Below are positions 16,594 through 25,180 of a stretch of DNA of 32,674 bases, piece by piece (positions within the stretch are counted from its first letter, which is position 1; each line of letters starts with the position of its first letter). The position numbers were made by a program, and so were the translations under genes. The notes under the pieces are model-generated. The model was not told the DNA's origin and made no database searches. It worked only from the letters and a program-made list of their open reading frames with translations. The DNA comes from Sneathiellales bacterium (GTDB lineage: Bacteria; Pseudomonadota; Alphaproteobacteria; Minwuiales; Minwuiaceae), in assembly GCA_026992315.1 (NCBI GenBank), contig JALXAG010000275.1, positions 1 to 32,674 on the forward strand, given 5' to 3'.

Positions 16594-17934
16594 CTACACG
16601 TTCAGCAGCAGGTGCTCGCGCTCCCAGGCGCTGATCACCTTGTGATAGGCGCTCAGCTCGGCGCGCTTCACATCGAGCAGCAGGGTGACGAAATCCTCTC
16701 CCAGGATGCGTTTGAGCGGTGCGCAGCCTTCCAGCGCGTCGAGCGCCTCGGGCAGATAGCGGGGCAGATCGAAGTTCATTTCATAGGCATTGCCCTGTAC
16801 CGGCGGCTGCGGTTCCGTCCGTTCGATCATGCCGAGATAACCGCAGGCCAGCGAAGCGGCGATAACCAGATAGGGATTGGCATCCGCCCCCGGCACCCGG
16901 TTTTCGATGCGCCGCGCCGCCGGCGATGAAACCGGTACCCTAAGGCCGGTGGTGCGGTTTTCCCGCCCCCAATGCAGATTGATCGGCGCCGCCATATCCG
17001 GCGTCAGCCGCCGGTAGGAATTGACGTTGGGCGCCAGCAACGGCATTGCCGCGCCGAGATATTTCTGCAACCCGCCCACATGATACATGAACAGCTTGCT
17101 GTCCCGTCCGCTTTTGGTCGCGAACAGGTTGCGGCCGGTTTCCACATCCTCGACGCTTTGATGAATATGCATGGCGCTGCCCGGCTCGTGCTGATGGGGC
17201 TTGGCCATGAAGGTCGCATAGACATCGTGACGCAGGGCCGCCTGGCGCACGGTGCGCTTGAACAAAAAGGCCTGATCGGCCAGTTCCAGCGGATCGCCGT
17301 GATTGAAGTTGATTTCCACCTGCGCCGCGCCCGATTCATGGATCAGGGTGTCGATATCGATATCCTGCGCCTCGCAGAAGTCGTAGACATCCTCGAAAAT
17401 CGGATCGAATTCGTTCACGGCATCGATGCCGTAGGATTGTCGCCCCGTCTCCGGCCGCCCCGAACGGCCGATCGGCACTTCCAGCGGCAGATCGGGATCG
17501 AGATTCTTGGCGATGAGATAGAATTCCAGCTCCGGCGCCACCACCGGGCGCCAGCCTTTCCTGCGGTAAAGATCGACGATGCGCCTGAGCAGAACGCGCG
17601 ACGACATCCAGAAGGGCTTTCCCTTGGGCGTGTAGGGATCGCAGATCACCTGCGCCGTCGGTTCCTCATACCAGGGCACCATGCGCAGGGTTTCGATATC
17701 GGGATGAAGGATGATATCCGGCTCGGTCCAGTCGGTAATGGCGGATTCGACGAAATCGCCGGTAACGGATTGCAGGAAAATACTTTCCGGAAGGCGCAGC
17801 CCCTGCTTGTCCAGCCCCTGCAGAAACTTTTGCGCCGGCAGGATCTTACCCCGGGCGATGCCGGTCAGATCCGCCACCATGCATTCCACCTCGGTAATGC
17901 GACGGGCCCTGAACCATTCTTCGAAACGATGCAT
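16594..17934 (-). CDS. puuA: Glutamine synthetase family protein, PuuA-like (gamma-glutamylputrescine synthetase type)
   Basis: A 446-residue glutamine-synthetase-fold ligase that joins glutamate to an amine using ATP. Motifs are PELEFYL with Glu135 and Glu137, HESGAAQVEINF with Glu200 and Glu207 for the metal sites, PGSAMHIHQS with His256, and NRTTGLRVPVSS in the ATP/glutamate region. The N-terminus (FEEWFRARRITEVECMVADLTGIARGKIL) is PuuA-like rather than GlnA-like. It follows a PuuD-like hydrolase by 12 bp, which supports gamma-glutamylation of putrescine or another amine followed by hydrolysis. No puuB or puuC is in the window. Other glutamate-amine ligases of this family are possible; the symbol is by similarity. 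Confidence 0.82.
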   Translation of the reverse strand: MHRFEEWFRARRITEVECMVADLTGIARGKILPAQKFLQGLDKQGLRLPESIFLQSVTGDFVESAITDWTEPDIILHPDIETLRMVPWYEEPTAQVICDPYTPKGKPFWMSSRVLLRRIVDLYRRKGWRPVVAPELEFYLIAKNLDPDLPLEVPIGRSGRPETGRQSYGIDAVNEFDPIFEDVYDFCEAQDIDIDTLIHESGAAQVEINFNHGDPLELADQAFLFKRTVRQAALRHDVYATFMAKPHQHEPGSAMHIHQSVEDVETGRNLFATKSGRDSKLFMYHVGGLQKYLGAAMPLLAPNVNSYRRLTPDMAAPINLHWGRENRTTGLRVPVSSPAARRIENRVPGADANPYLVIAASLACGYLGMIERTEPQPPVQGNAYEMNFDLPRYLPEALDALEGCAPLKRILGEDFVTLLLDVKRAELSAYHKVISAWEREHLLLNV

Positions 17935-17946
17935 AAATCACCTGTT

Positions 17947-18729
17947 TTATCCTTTTTCTGCCTGCCTGGCGCGCGCAGCGGCGGCGAAGGCTGCGAACAG
18001 CGCCTTTGAAACCTCGTTGTTCATGGCATTGTATTCGGGGTGCCATTGCACCCCGAGAAGCCAGGCGCCCCCCGTTGCGCTGAACGCCTCGATGGTGCCG
18101 TCCTCCGCCTCGGCCTCCGCCCGCAGGGACGGCGCCAGACGGTCGATCCCCTGCCCGTGCAGGGAGTTGACCATAATCTCCCCCTCTTTGTCCAGCACCC
18201 CCCGCTCCCGCAGCAGGGCGGCGAGAACACCACCGCTGCGCAGGCGCAGCGGGTGGGCAGGTCCGTATTGTTCCGCCTTTGCCGCGTCATCGTCGCTGCG
18301 GTGATCCATCCGCCCCTTCAGCGCATGCAGCCGTTGATGAAGGGTGCCGCCAAGAGCGACATTGACCTCCTGAAAACCGCGGCAGATGGCAAAAATCGGC
18401 AGCTTCATATCCCGCGCCGCACGCACCAGCGCAAGCGTAGTGGCATCCCGCTGGCGATCGCGCGGGGCCTCCGGCTCCTCATCCGCCGCACCATAATGGC
18501 GGGGGTCGATATTGCTGTGCGCACCTGTCAGCAACAATCCGTCGAGACGCGAAAGCAGCACCGGATCGGCCATCGCCGCCCCCCGGGCGGGCAGGATCAC
18601 CGGCAGCGCCCCGGCGGCATCCATGACGGCGGCGACATATTTTTCCTGAACCGCATGATAGGGCCAGTCCGGCCAGACCTTATGACAGGCGGTAATGCCG
18701 ATGACAGGCGTGCCGGCGGAAGATTTCAT
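17947..18729 (-). CDS. puuD: Gamma-glutamyl-gamma-aminobutyrate hydrolase family protein (PuuD-like)
   Basis: A 260-residue class I glutamine-amidotransferase-like hydrolase (PF07722). It begins PVIGITAC, continues with GLLLTGAHSNIDPRHYG, and contains the nucleophile Cys116 in FAICRGFQEVNVALGG and the His230/Glu232 pair in GVQWHPEYN. In the Puu pathway this enzyme releases GABA from gamma-glutamyl-GABA. It begins 3 bp after the lolA stop and ends 12 bp before the puuA-like gene, so it is translated from the dapC-ftsK-lolA transcript or an internal promoter that I cannot see. Confidence 0.88.
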   Translation of the reverse strand: MKSSAGTPVIGITACHKVWPDWPYHAVQEKYVAAVMDAAGALPVILPARGAAMADPVLLSRLDGLLLTGAHSNIDPRHYGAADEEPEAPRDRQRDATTLALVRAARDMKLPIFAICRGFQEVNVALGGTLHQRLHALKGRMDHRSDDDAAKAEQYGPAHPLRLRSGGVLAALLRERGVLDKEGEIMVNSLHGQGIDRLAPSLRAEAEAEDGTIEAFSATGGAWLLGVQWHPEYNAMNNEVSKALFAAFAAAARARQAEKG

Positions 18730-18732
18730 GAC

Positions 18733-19407
18733 TTAGCGCCCCCCCTGATCGGGGCGTTCCTTTTCGAAATAGGTAAACAATGCAGGATCGAGCGCAAGGT
18801 TGAAACGCTGATCGGTGATCGCCACCACGGTCTCGCCGCCCTGGGCATCGACCAGGCGCCACTGACGCAGGGTCAGGGGATCCTCGCTGAAATCCAGGGT
18901 CAGGCTGCCCTGTTCCGGCTCCTCCGGATCCTGCAGGGTGACCGACAGCCGCCGGGCGCCCCGCTTAACGGTGCTGACCAGGGTATCGCGGGACAGGTCG
19001 ATCCGTTCGGCAACCAGAATTTTCAGCGGGGTCGCCGCCAGGGGCAGGCGCGTGACCTCGTCCAGTTCCCGGTCGATGAAATTGACCCACAGCCCGTCGG
19101 CGACGATCAGCATCTTCACCGGCGGATCGTATTCGAAGCGCAGCCGCCCCGGGCGTTTCAGATAAAAGGTTCCTTCGGCAATGCTGCCGTCGGGCGATAT
19201 CTGCAGAAACCGCGCCTTCATGGTGCTGAAGCCGTTCAGATAGGCGTTGATGCGGGCCAGATCCGCCTTTTCGCCTGCCGTCAGCGCCTGCGCTTCCTTC
19301 AGAAAGGGGACAAAAAGCAACAGCAGACACAACAGCGCCGCAGCCATCGAGCCATGGCCGGGCCGCCCTGAAAACCGCCCCGACAAGCCGGGATCAGCTT
19401 TCGACAT
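18733..19407 (-). CDS. lolA: Outer-membrane lipoprotein carrier LolA
   Basis: 224 residues when started at MSKADPGLSG, whose ATG overlaps the end of ftsK. A later ATG (19347) gives MAAALLCLLLLFVPFLKEAQA, a cleaner signal peptide, and may be the real start; the track start at 19446 lies well inside ftsK. The mature part shows LARINAYLNGFSTMKARFLQ, DGSIAEGTFYLKRPGRLRFEYDPP and VADGLWVNFID, the LolA signature. The protein ferries lipoproteins through the periplasm from LolCDE to the outer membrane. ftsK-lolA adjacency is common in alphaproteobacteria. Confidence 0.9.
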   Translation of the reverse strand: MSKADPGLSGRFSGRPGHGSMAAALLCLLLLFVPFLKEAQALTAGEKADLARINAYLNGFSTMKARFLQISPDGSIAEGTFYLKRPGRLRFEYDPPVKMLIVADGLWVNFIDRELDEVTRLPLAATPLKILVAERIDLSRDTLVSTVKRGARRLSVTLQDPEEPEQGSLTLDFSEDPLTLRQWRLVDAQGGETVVAITDQRFNLALDPALFTYFEKERPDQGGR

Positions 19408-21769
19408 CGTCGATATCCCGGGCCAGAACCTCGCGCTTGCCGACATGGTTCGCCGGGCTGATCACGCCTTCGGCCTCCATCTGCTCGATGATTCGCGCCG
19501 CGCGGTTATAGCCGATCTGCAGATGGCGCTGGACGAAACTGGTCGAGGCCTTGCGCTCACGGGTCACCAGGGCCACCGCTTCGTCATAGCGCGGATCGAT
19601 CTTCTCGCCACCGCCTCCGCCCACGCTGCCGCCTGCGGTTTCCTCCGCCTCCAGCGTGATGTCCTCGCGATAATCGGGCGTGCCGGTCTGCTTGAGGAAG
19701 GCGACGATCTGTTCCACCTCCTCATCGCCGACGAAGGGGCCGTGAACCCGCTTGACCCGGCCGGCGCCGGGCATGAACAGCATATCCCCCGCCCCGAGAA
19801 GCTGTTCGGCGCCGGGCTCGCCCAGAATGGTGCGGCTGTCGATCTTGGAGGTGACCTGAAAGCTGATCCGTGTCGGGAAATTGGCCTTGATGGTACCGGT
19901 GATCACGTCCACCGACGGGCGCTGGGTGGCCATGATCAGATGGATTCCGGCGGCACGGGCCATCTGGGCCAGGCGCTGTATGGCCGCCTCGATCTCCTTG
20001 CCCGCCACCATCATCAGATCGGCCATTTCATCGACGATGACGACGATGAAGGGCATTTCCTCCATATCCAGGGTCTGGGTCTCGAACAACGGTTCACCGG
20101 TTTCGGCGTCATAGCCGGTCTGCACCGTCCGTTCCAGCTTGCGGCCGGCGGCACGGGCCTCGGCAACGCGCTGATTGTAGGAGGCGACATTGCGCACGCC
20201 CAGTTCGGACATTTTGCGGTAACGGCCCTCCATCTCGCGCACCACCCATTTCAGCGCCGAAACCGCCTTGGCCGGATCGGTCACCACCGGCGCCAGCAGA
20301 TGCGGAATACCGTCATAGACCGACAGTTCCAGCATCTTCGGATCGATCATGATGAAGCGGCATTTCTCCGCCGGCAGACGATAGAGCAGCGACAGGATCA
20401 TGGTGTTGATCGCCACCGACTTGCCCGCCCCCGTGGTGCCGGCCACCAGCAGATGGGGCATGCGCGCCAGATCGGCGAAAACCGGATCGCCGCCGATATC
20501 CTTGCCCAGCGCCAGCGTCAGGCTGCCGTTATGGCGTTCGAAGGCATCGGTCGCCAGCAATTCGCGCAGATAAACGGTTTCCCGTGTCGAATTGGGCAAT
20601 TCGATCCCCAGGGCGTTGCGCCCCTGGATCACGGCGACACGGGCGGAAATCGCACTCATCGAACGGGCGATATCGTCCGCCAGCGCGATCACGCGGGAGG
20701 ATTTGGTCCCCGGCGCCGGTTCGAGCTCATACAGCGTCACCACCGGACCGGGGCGCAGATTGGTGATCTGCCCCCTGATGCCGAAATCGTCCAGCACCGC
20801 CTCCAGCATGCGGCCGTTCTGTTCCAGCGCCTCGATGCTGCTGCGCGCCACCCGCTCGCCCGGGCCGGGCTGATGCAACAGCGACAGCGGCGGGAAGACA
20901 GGGTCGCCGTCGCCTCCCAGTTCAAGCTGGGGTTCGCGTTCCGCTGCCGCCCGCTTGCCCAGGCGCGGCGGCGCGGCCTGTTTGCCGATGCGCGGACGGG
21001 CGGATGGCGAACGGGCGGTTTTCTCCTTCCCCGCCCGGCGGCGGGAACGACGGGGCTGCGCGCGGGGCGGCAGCGCCTCGCCGGGGTTTTCCCCGCCCTT
21101 CCGGCGCGGATAAGGCATGCGGGCAAGCCCCGAACGGATCAGCCGGGCGGCAGCGATCAGGCGCCGCGCACCGCCCAGCCAGTTATCCAGACTGATGCCA
21201 AGGGCGAACAGCAGCGATATCAGGGCCGGAATACCGAATAAAAGACGCAGCGCCAGATCGAAGCGCGAGACGGACAGCCCCAAGGGTCGCAGCAGATCCG
21301 CCCCGAAAGACAGAAGCACATGGCCCATGACCCCGCCGAGGCCGGCATGAACGGGCCAGCCCTCGGGCAACGGCCAGGCACTCAGAAATGCTGCCGTCAG
21401 GGCAACGGCCGGCGGCAGCAGGGCCAGATGAAGCAACGGCCACGGCAGGCCCTGGTGGGTGGCGATCCGCCAGCCCCAGGCCAGAAAACAGAGCACGAAA
21501 ACACCCCCGGCCAGACCGGTCGTCTGCAGGATGATATCGGCGAGATAAGCCCCGGGCAGGCCCAGCATATTGCGCGGGGCCGCCGCGGTGGCATTGTTCA
21601 GGGTCGGATCCTGCGGGGCGTAGCTCAATAACGCCACCGCCAGCAGCAGCCCGGCGATCACCAGCGCCAGCCCGCCCGCTTCGATCAGGCGTCTGCGCAG
21701 GAACAGCCGCATGGTCTCGGGCAGGAAGTCGCCGCCACGCGGCGGCATTTCCGCGGCAACCTTGCTCAT
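19394..21769 (-). CDS. ftsK: DNA translocase FtsK
   Basis: A 791-residue septal DNA pump that clears and aligns chromosome termini during division. The N-terminus has four or so membrane helices (about 31-49, 78-100, 115-132, 172-192), then a basic linker (about 200-280). The motor follows: Walker A GTTGAGKS (444-451), Walker B FIVVIVDEMADL (574-585) and MATQRPSVDVITG. The C-terminal gamma winged-helix (about 725-791) ends STSFVQRHLQIGYNRAARIIEQME, the part that reads KOPS sequences and contacts XerD. Its start overlaps the dapC stop by 4 bp (ATGA), indicating translational coupling. Length is normal for the short-linker alphaproteobacterial form. Confidence 0.96.
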   Translation of the reverse strand: MSKVAAEMPPRGGDFLPETMRLFLRRRLIEAGGLALVIAGLLLAVALLSYAPQDPTLNNATAAAPRNMLGLPGAYLADIILQTTGLAGGVFVLCFLAWGWRIATHQGLPWPLLHLALLPPAVALTAAFLSAWPLPEGWPVHAGLGGVMGHVLLSFGADLLRPLGLSVSRFDLALRLLFGIPALISLLFALGISLDNWLGGARRLIAAARLIRSGLARMPYPRRKGGENPGEALPPRAQPRRSRRRAGKEKTARSPSARPRIGKQAAPPRLGKRAAAEREPQLELGGDGDPVFPPLSLLHQPGPGERVARSSIEALEQNGRMLEAVLDDFGIRGQITNLRPGPVVTLYELEPAPGTKSSRVIALADDIARSMSAISARVAVIQGRNALGIELPNSTRETVYLRELLATDAFERHNGSLTLALGKDIGGDPVFADLARMPHLLVAGTTGAGKSVAINTMILSLLYRLPAEKCRFIMIDPKMLELSVYDGIPHLLAPVVTDPAKAVSALKWVVREMEGRYRKMSELGVRNVASYNQRVAEARAAGRKLERTVQTGYDAETGEPLFETQTLDMEEMPFIVVIVDEMADLMMVAGKEIEAAIQRLAQMARAAGIHLIMATQRPSVDVITGTIKANFPTRISFQVTSKIDSRTILGEPGAEQLLGAGDMLFMPGAGRVKRVHGPFVGDEEVEQIVAFLKQTGTPDYREDITLEAEETAGGSVGGGGGEKIDPRYDEAVALVTRERKASTSFVQRHLQIGYNRAARIIEQMEAEGVISPANHVGKREVLARDIDDVES

Positions 21770-22983
21770 TGCATCCTCTCCATCCTCCTCTCCGCGACGG
21801 GGGCGTCCAGCACGGCGGCCAGACGCGCCAGTCCGCGGCGGGTCGTTTCCCCGTCATGAACCAGGGCAACACGCAGATAGGCGGCGGCGGCATTGCCGCC
21901 TTGTGCATCGTCCAGACACAGATAGCGCCCGGGCAGGGTCTTCACCCCGGCCTCGCGCCACAAACGGCGGCAGGCCGCCTCGCCGTCCCCGACATCGAGC
22001 CAGAGAAAGAACCCGCCCTGCGGGCGGTAGAAACCGAACCGCCCGCCAAGGCATTCCTCGGCAATGTCGATGTTCCGCCGATAGCGTTCGCGGTTGGCAC
22101 GTACATGATCCTCATCTTCCCAGGCACGGGCGGAAGCCGCATCCAGCGGCCCCGGCAGCGGTGCGCCGCCATAGGAGCGCAGGCGGATCATGCGGGCGAT
22201 CACCCGTTCGTCCCCGGCAATGAAGCCCGAGCGCAATCCCGGCGCGCTGGAGCGCTTGGAGAGGGAGTGAAACGCCACGACATTCTCGAAACTGCCGGTT
22301 TCGGCCGCCACGTCGAGCACGCCCGGCGGCGGATCGCGGTCATAGATTTCGGCATAGCATTCATCGGCCGCCAGCAGAAAATCGTACCGGCGGGCCAGAG
22401 CGATCAGACGGGCAAGATAATCCCGCCCCGCCACCGCCCCCTGCGGATTGGCCGGAGAGCACAGATAAAACAGTTCGCAGGCCTGCAGCAGATCGTCATC
22501 CAGGGCATCGGGATCGGGAAGGAAGCCGTTCTCTGCCGTCGCGGCCAGGGTTACGGGGCGGGCGCCGTTCATCACCGCCGCCGCCAGATAGCACTGATAG
22601 AACGGGTTGGGCATCAGCATCACGGCCTCGCCTTCGCGCCCGCCGGCACGGCGCACCACCTGGCCCAGCATATACAGGCCCTCGCGGGTGCCGTTCAGCG
22701 CGCAGACATGCCTGTCCGCGTCGATTTTGTCTTCGAGACCATAGCGCCGCCCCAGCCAGGCGGCGATCGCCCGGCGCAATGCGGCGGAACCTGCCGCCGG
22801 CGGATATTTGCCGAAAAGGGCGGCATTGGCTACCACCTCCCCGGCGAGAAAATCCGGCAGCCCGTGCTTCGGCTCCCCGATCGACAGATCGATCGCCTCG
22901 CCTCCCGGCGGGGTGTCTCCCAGCAGGTCACGCAGACGCTGAAACGGGTAATGGCGCAGTCTGTCAAGATCCGGATTGAACAT
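21766..22983 (-). CDS. dapC: Succinyldiaminopimelate transaminase-like class I/II aminotransferase (DapC type)
   Basis: A 405-residue PLP-dependent aminotransferase. The N-terminus FNPDLDRLRHYPFQRLRDLL and IDLSIGEPKH are typical of proteobacterial DapC, which transaminates N-succinyl-2-amino-6-ketopimelate in lysine and peptidoglycan diaminopimelate synthesis. PLP residues visible are SPANPQG (Asn179), ADECYAEIY (Asp207, Tyr210), HSLSKRSSAPGLRSGF with Schiff-base Lys243, and Arg251. It is the first gene of the five-gene minus operon and overlaps ftsK by 4 bp. No strong ribosome site precedes the ATG. Other aminotransferases of the same fold cannot be excluded. Confidence 0.83.
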   Translation of the reverse strand: MFNPDLDRLRHYPFQRLRDLLGDTPPGGEAIDLSIGEPKHGLPDFLAGEVVANAALFGKYPPAAGSAALRRAIAAWLGRRYGLEDKIDADRHVCALNGTREGLYMLGQVVRRAGGREGEAVMLMPNPFYQCYLAAAVMNGARPVTLAATAENGFLPDPDALDDDLLQACELFYLCSPANPQGAVAGRDYLARLIALARRYDFLLAADECYAEIYDRDPPPGVLDVAAETGSFENVVAFHSLSKRSSAPGLRSGFIAGDERVIARMIRLRSYGGAPLPGPLDAASARAWEDEDHVRANRERYRRNIDIAEECLGGRFGFYRPQGGFFLWLDVGDGEAACRRLWREAGVKTLPGRYLCLDDAQGGNAAAAYLRVALVHDGETTRRGLARLAAVLDAPVAERRMERMQ

Positions 22984-23021
22984 CGATATTGCCGAAATGC
23001 ACAGGAATTGATTTTGAAACT

Positions 23022-23038
23022 AACGGCTTATTGCCGTT
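23022..23038. repeat. Inverted repeat upstream of dapC
   Basis: AACGGC-TTATT-GCCGTT, a perfect 6-bp inverted repeat about 40-55 bp upstream of the dapC start. On minus it lies in the spacer of a weak candidate promoter (TTGCGC, 17 bp, TAGTTT). It could be an operator; support is thin. Confidence 0.3.
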
Positions 23039-23104
23039 TGCGCAACCTCGGCTTTAAGTGTGCATGCCCCTCTCCCCGCCCCGCAATTCCTGCAGGACAC
23101 ATAA

Positions 23105-23135
23105 AACAGGGCCCGCGGGTCGATCCCGCGGGCCC
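23105..23135 (-). terminator. Rho-independent terminator of glnK-amtB
   Basis: GGGCCCGCGGG (23109-23119) and CCCGCGGGCCC (23125-23135) form a perfect 11-bp stem around a 5-nt loop. Read on minus it is followed by TGTTTTATG. It sits 24 bp after the amtB stop. Confidence 0.78.
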
Positions 23136-23159
23136 GATGGGAAAACAGCCCTGTATCGC

Positions 23160-24488
23160 TCAGGTGATCTGCGATCCGCGGCCGAATTCGGGATAGGCCT
23201 CCATGCCCAGCTCCGCCTGATCGGAACCGGCCATTTCGTCTTCCTCGCTCATGCGGATTCCGACGGTATATTTCAGCGCCAGCCAGACAATGGTGCTGGT
23301 GATCACGACGAAGATGCCGACCGACACCACACCGATAAGCTGAGACATGAAGCTGGCATCGGCATTGGTTGCCGGCACGATAAGCGTGCCCCAGATCCCG
23401 GCGCCGAGATGCACGGAAATGGCGCCGACCACATCGTCGATCTTCAGCTTGTCCAGCAACGGCACCAGAACCACGGCGATGATGCCGCCGACCGCGCCGA
23501 TCAGGATCGCCGCGCCGAGGGACGGCGTCGCGGGCCCGGCCGTAATGGCCACCAGGCCGGCAATGGCGCCGTTCAGTGCCATCGACAGATCGACCTTCTT
23601 GTACATGATCTGGGTCAGGATCATGGCGCCGACCACACCGCCTGCCGCCGCTACATTGGTATTGGCGAAGACATTGGCCATTTCGATGGCGCTGGCCGCC
23701 GTGCCCAGCGAAAGCACCGAACCGCCATTGAAGCCGAACCAGCCGAGCCACAGAATGAAGGTGCCCAGCGTCGCCAGCGGCAGATTGGAGCCGGGCATCG
23801 GCATCACCTGGCCCTTGCTGTTGTACTTGCCCTTGCGCGCGCCCAGAATGATCGCGCCCGTCAGGGCCGCCCAGCCGCCGGCCGAATGCACGATGGTCGA
23901 ACCGGCGTAATCGGTGAAGCCGATACCGTCCAGCCAGCCGCCGCCCCAGCTCCAGGATCCCTGGATCGGATAGATGATGGCGGTCAGGATGACGACGAAG
24001 ATCATGAACGGCCACAGCTTGATGCGTTCGGCCACCGTACCGGAAACGATGGAGGCCGCCGTGGCGACGAAGACCATCTGGAAGAACCAGTCGGAAGAGG
24101 CGCTGTAACCGCCCTCCTCGAACTTGCCGGCCAGCGCCGCCGTATCGTCCGGCGCCCAGAACAGATCGAAGGAACCGATATAGCCGCTGACATCGGTATA
24201 CATCAGATTATAGCCGATCACGTAATACATGATGCCGGCAAAGGCATAGATGGCGATGTTTTTCAGACAGATGGTCGCCGTGTTCTTCGTGCGCACCAAG
24301 CCGGATTCCAGCATGGCGAAGCCCGCCGCCATCCACATCACCAAAGCGCCGTTCAGCAGAAAGGAAAATGTGTTGAACACATATTGGGTTTCAAGCTCCA
24401 CAGCCGCATGAGCGGGCTGAGCCGCCAGGGCGCCCAGCGCCACGACCGCCGCTGCGCCAAGGCCGAAGCCAAGCGGTTTATTGCGCAT
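23160..24488 (-). CDS. amtB: Ammonium transporter AmtB
   Basis: A 442-residue inner-membrane ammonium channel. MRNKPLGFGLGAAAVVALGALAAQPAHA is a signal peptide, followed by the 11-helix Amt fold. Conserved residues include Asp193 in GFTDYAGSTIVH, the pore twin histidines His201 and His360 (SVHLGAGIWGT), and the C-terminal tail GIRMSEEDEMAGSDQAELGMEAYPEF that binds PII. The ribosome site settles the start: AAGGAG abuts an ATG at 24494 but lies six bases from the ATG at 24488, so the latter is preferred over both that and the track start (24575). It follows glnK by 10 bp. Expression should follow nitrogen limitation through the upstream sigma-54-like promoter. Confidence 0.96.
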   Translation of the reverse strand: MRNKPLGFGLGAAAVVALGALAAQPAHAAVELETQYVFNTFSFLLNGALVMWMAAGFAMLESGLVRTKNTATICLKNIAIYAFAGIMYYVIGYNLMYTDVSGYIGSFDLFWAPDDTAALAGKFEEGGYSASSDWFFQMVFVATAASIVSGTVAERIKLWPFMIFVVILTAIIYPIQGSWSWGGGWLDGIGFTDYAGSTIVHSAGGWAALTGAIILGARKGKYNSKGQVMPMPGSNLPLATLGTFILWLGWFGFNGGSVLSLGTAASAIEMANVFANTNVAAAGGVVGAMILTQIMYKKVDLSMALNGAIAGLVAITAGPATPSLGAAILIGAVGGIIAVVLVPLLDKLKIDDVVGAISVHLGAGIWGTLIVPATNADASFMSQLIGVVSVGIFVVITSTIVWLALKYTVGIRMSEEDEMAGSDQAELGMEAYPEFGRGSQIT

Positions 24489-24498
24489 ATCCATCTCC

Positions 24499-24897
<399 letters not shown>

Positions 24898-24945
24898 CTA
24901 CCGATCGGGAACCAATGATCCGGCCCCGGCCATCGCTCCCTTTTC

Positions 24946-24961
24946 ATCAAGAAGCGTGCCA
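24946..24961 (-). promoter_or_regulatory. Sigma-54-type promoter of glnK-amtB
   Basis: On minus, TGGCACG-CTTC-TTGAT matches the sigma-54 consensus TGGCACG-N4-TTGCW except that the -12 GC reads GA. Spacing is exact. The start would be near 24934, giving a leader of about 97 nt before glnK. NtrC-dependent sigma-54 control of glnK-amtB is well established in proteobacteria; I could not find a clear paired NtrC site upstream. Confidence 0.65.
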
Positions 24962-24981
24962 GAATCCCAAACACATGAAAC

Positions 24982-25009
24982 AAAAGGGTTTTTCCTGCGG
25001 AAACCTTTT
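24982..25009. repeat. Imperfect inverted repeat upstream of the glnK promoter
   Basis: AAAAGG (24982-24987) pairs with CCTTTT (25004-25009), and TTTCC (24991-24995) with GGAAA (24999-25003) around TGC, with three unpaired bases on the left arm. It lies about 50-75 bp upstream of the predicted glnK start, where a bending protein or activator would sit. Confidence 0.4.
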
Positions 25010-25110
25010 CGCCTGTCATCCCGGCCAATAAAATTTGCACATTATTTAATCATTAATGACACAATGACTATTTTTTATGCATATCTGAACGGGTTTTCGA
25101 TTTTTGCTCT

Positions 25111-25139
25111 TTGCAATGGTCCGGGGAAACGCCTAAGAT
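25111..25139 (+). promoter_or_regulatory. Possible sigma-70 promoter of the UbiH-family gene
   Basis: TTGCAA and TAAGAT are separated by 17 bp, each four of six to consensus, with a predicted leader of about 35 nt before the GTG at 25181. Confidence 0.4.
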
Positions 25140-25180
25140 CGCGCCGACTGCCCAGATAGTGATCAAGGAATGCGCATATC

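Noticed and set aside
19247-21241. 664-residue plus ORF opposite ftsK and lolA
   Set aside because: Shadow of ftsK/lolA codons; no start signal or domain. Likewise 18040..19371, 21769..23196, 23058..24608 and 29723..31183.
25031-25075. Possible NtrC or IHF site in the AT-rich block before glnK
   Set aside because: No paired TGCACC-type half sites and no clear IHF core; the TCATTAATGA palindrome alone is too short to assign.
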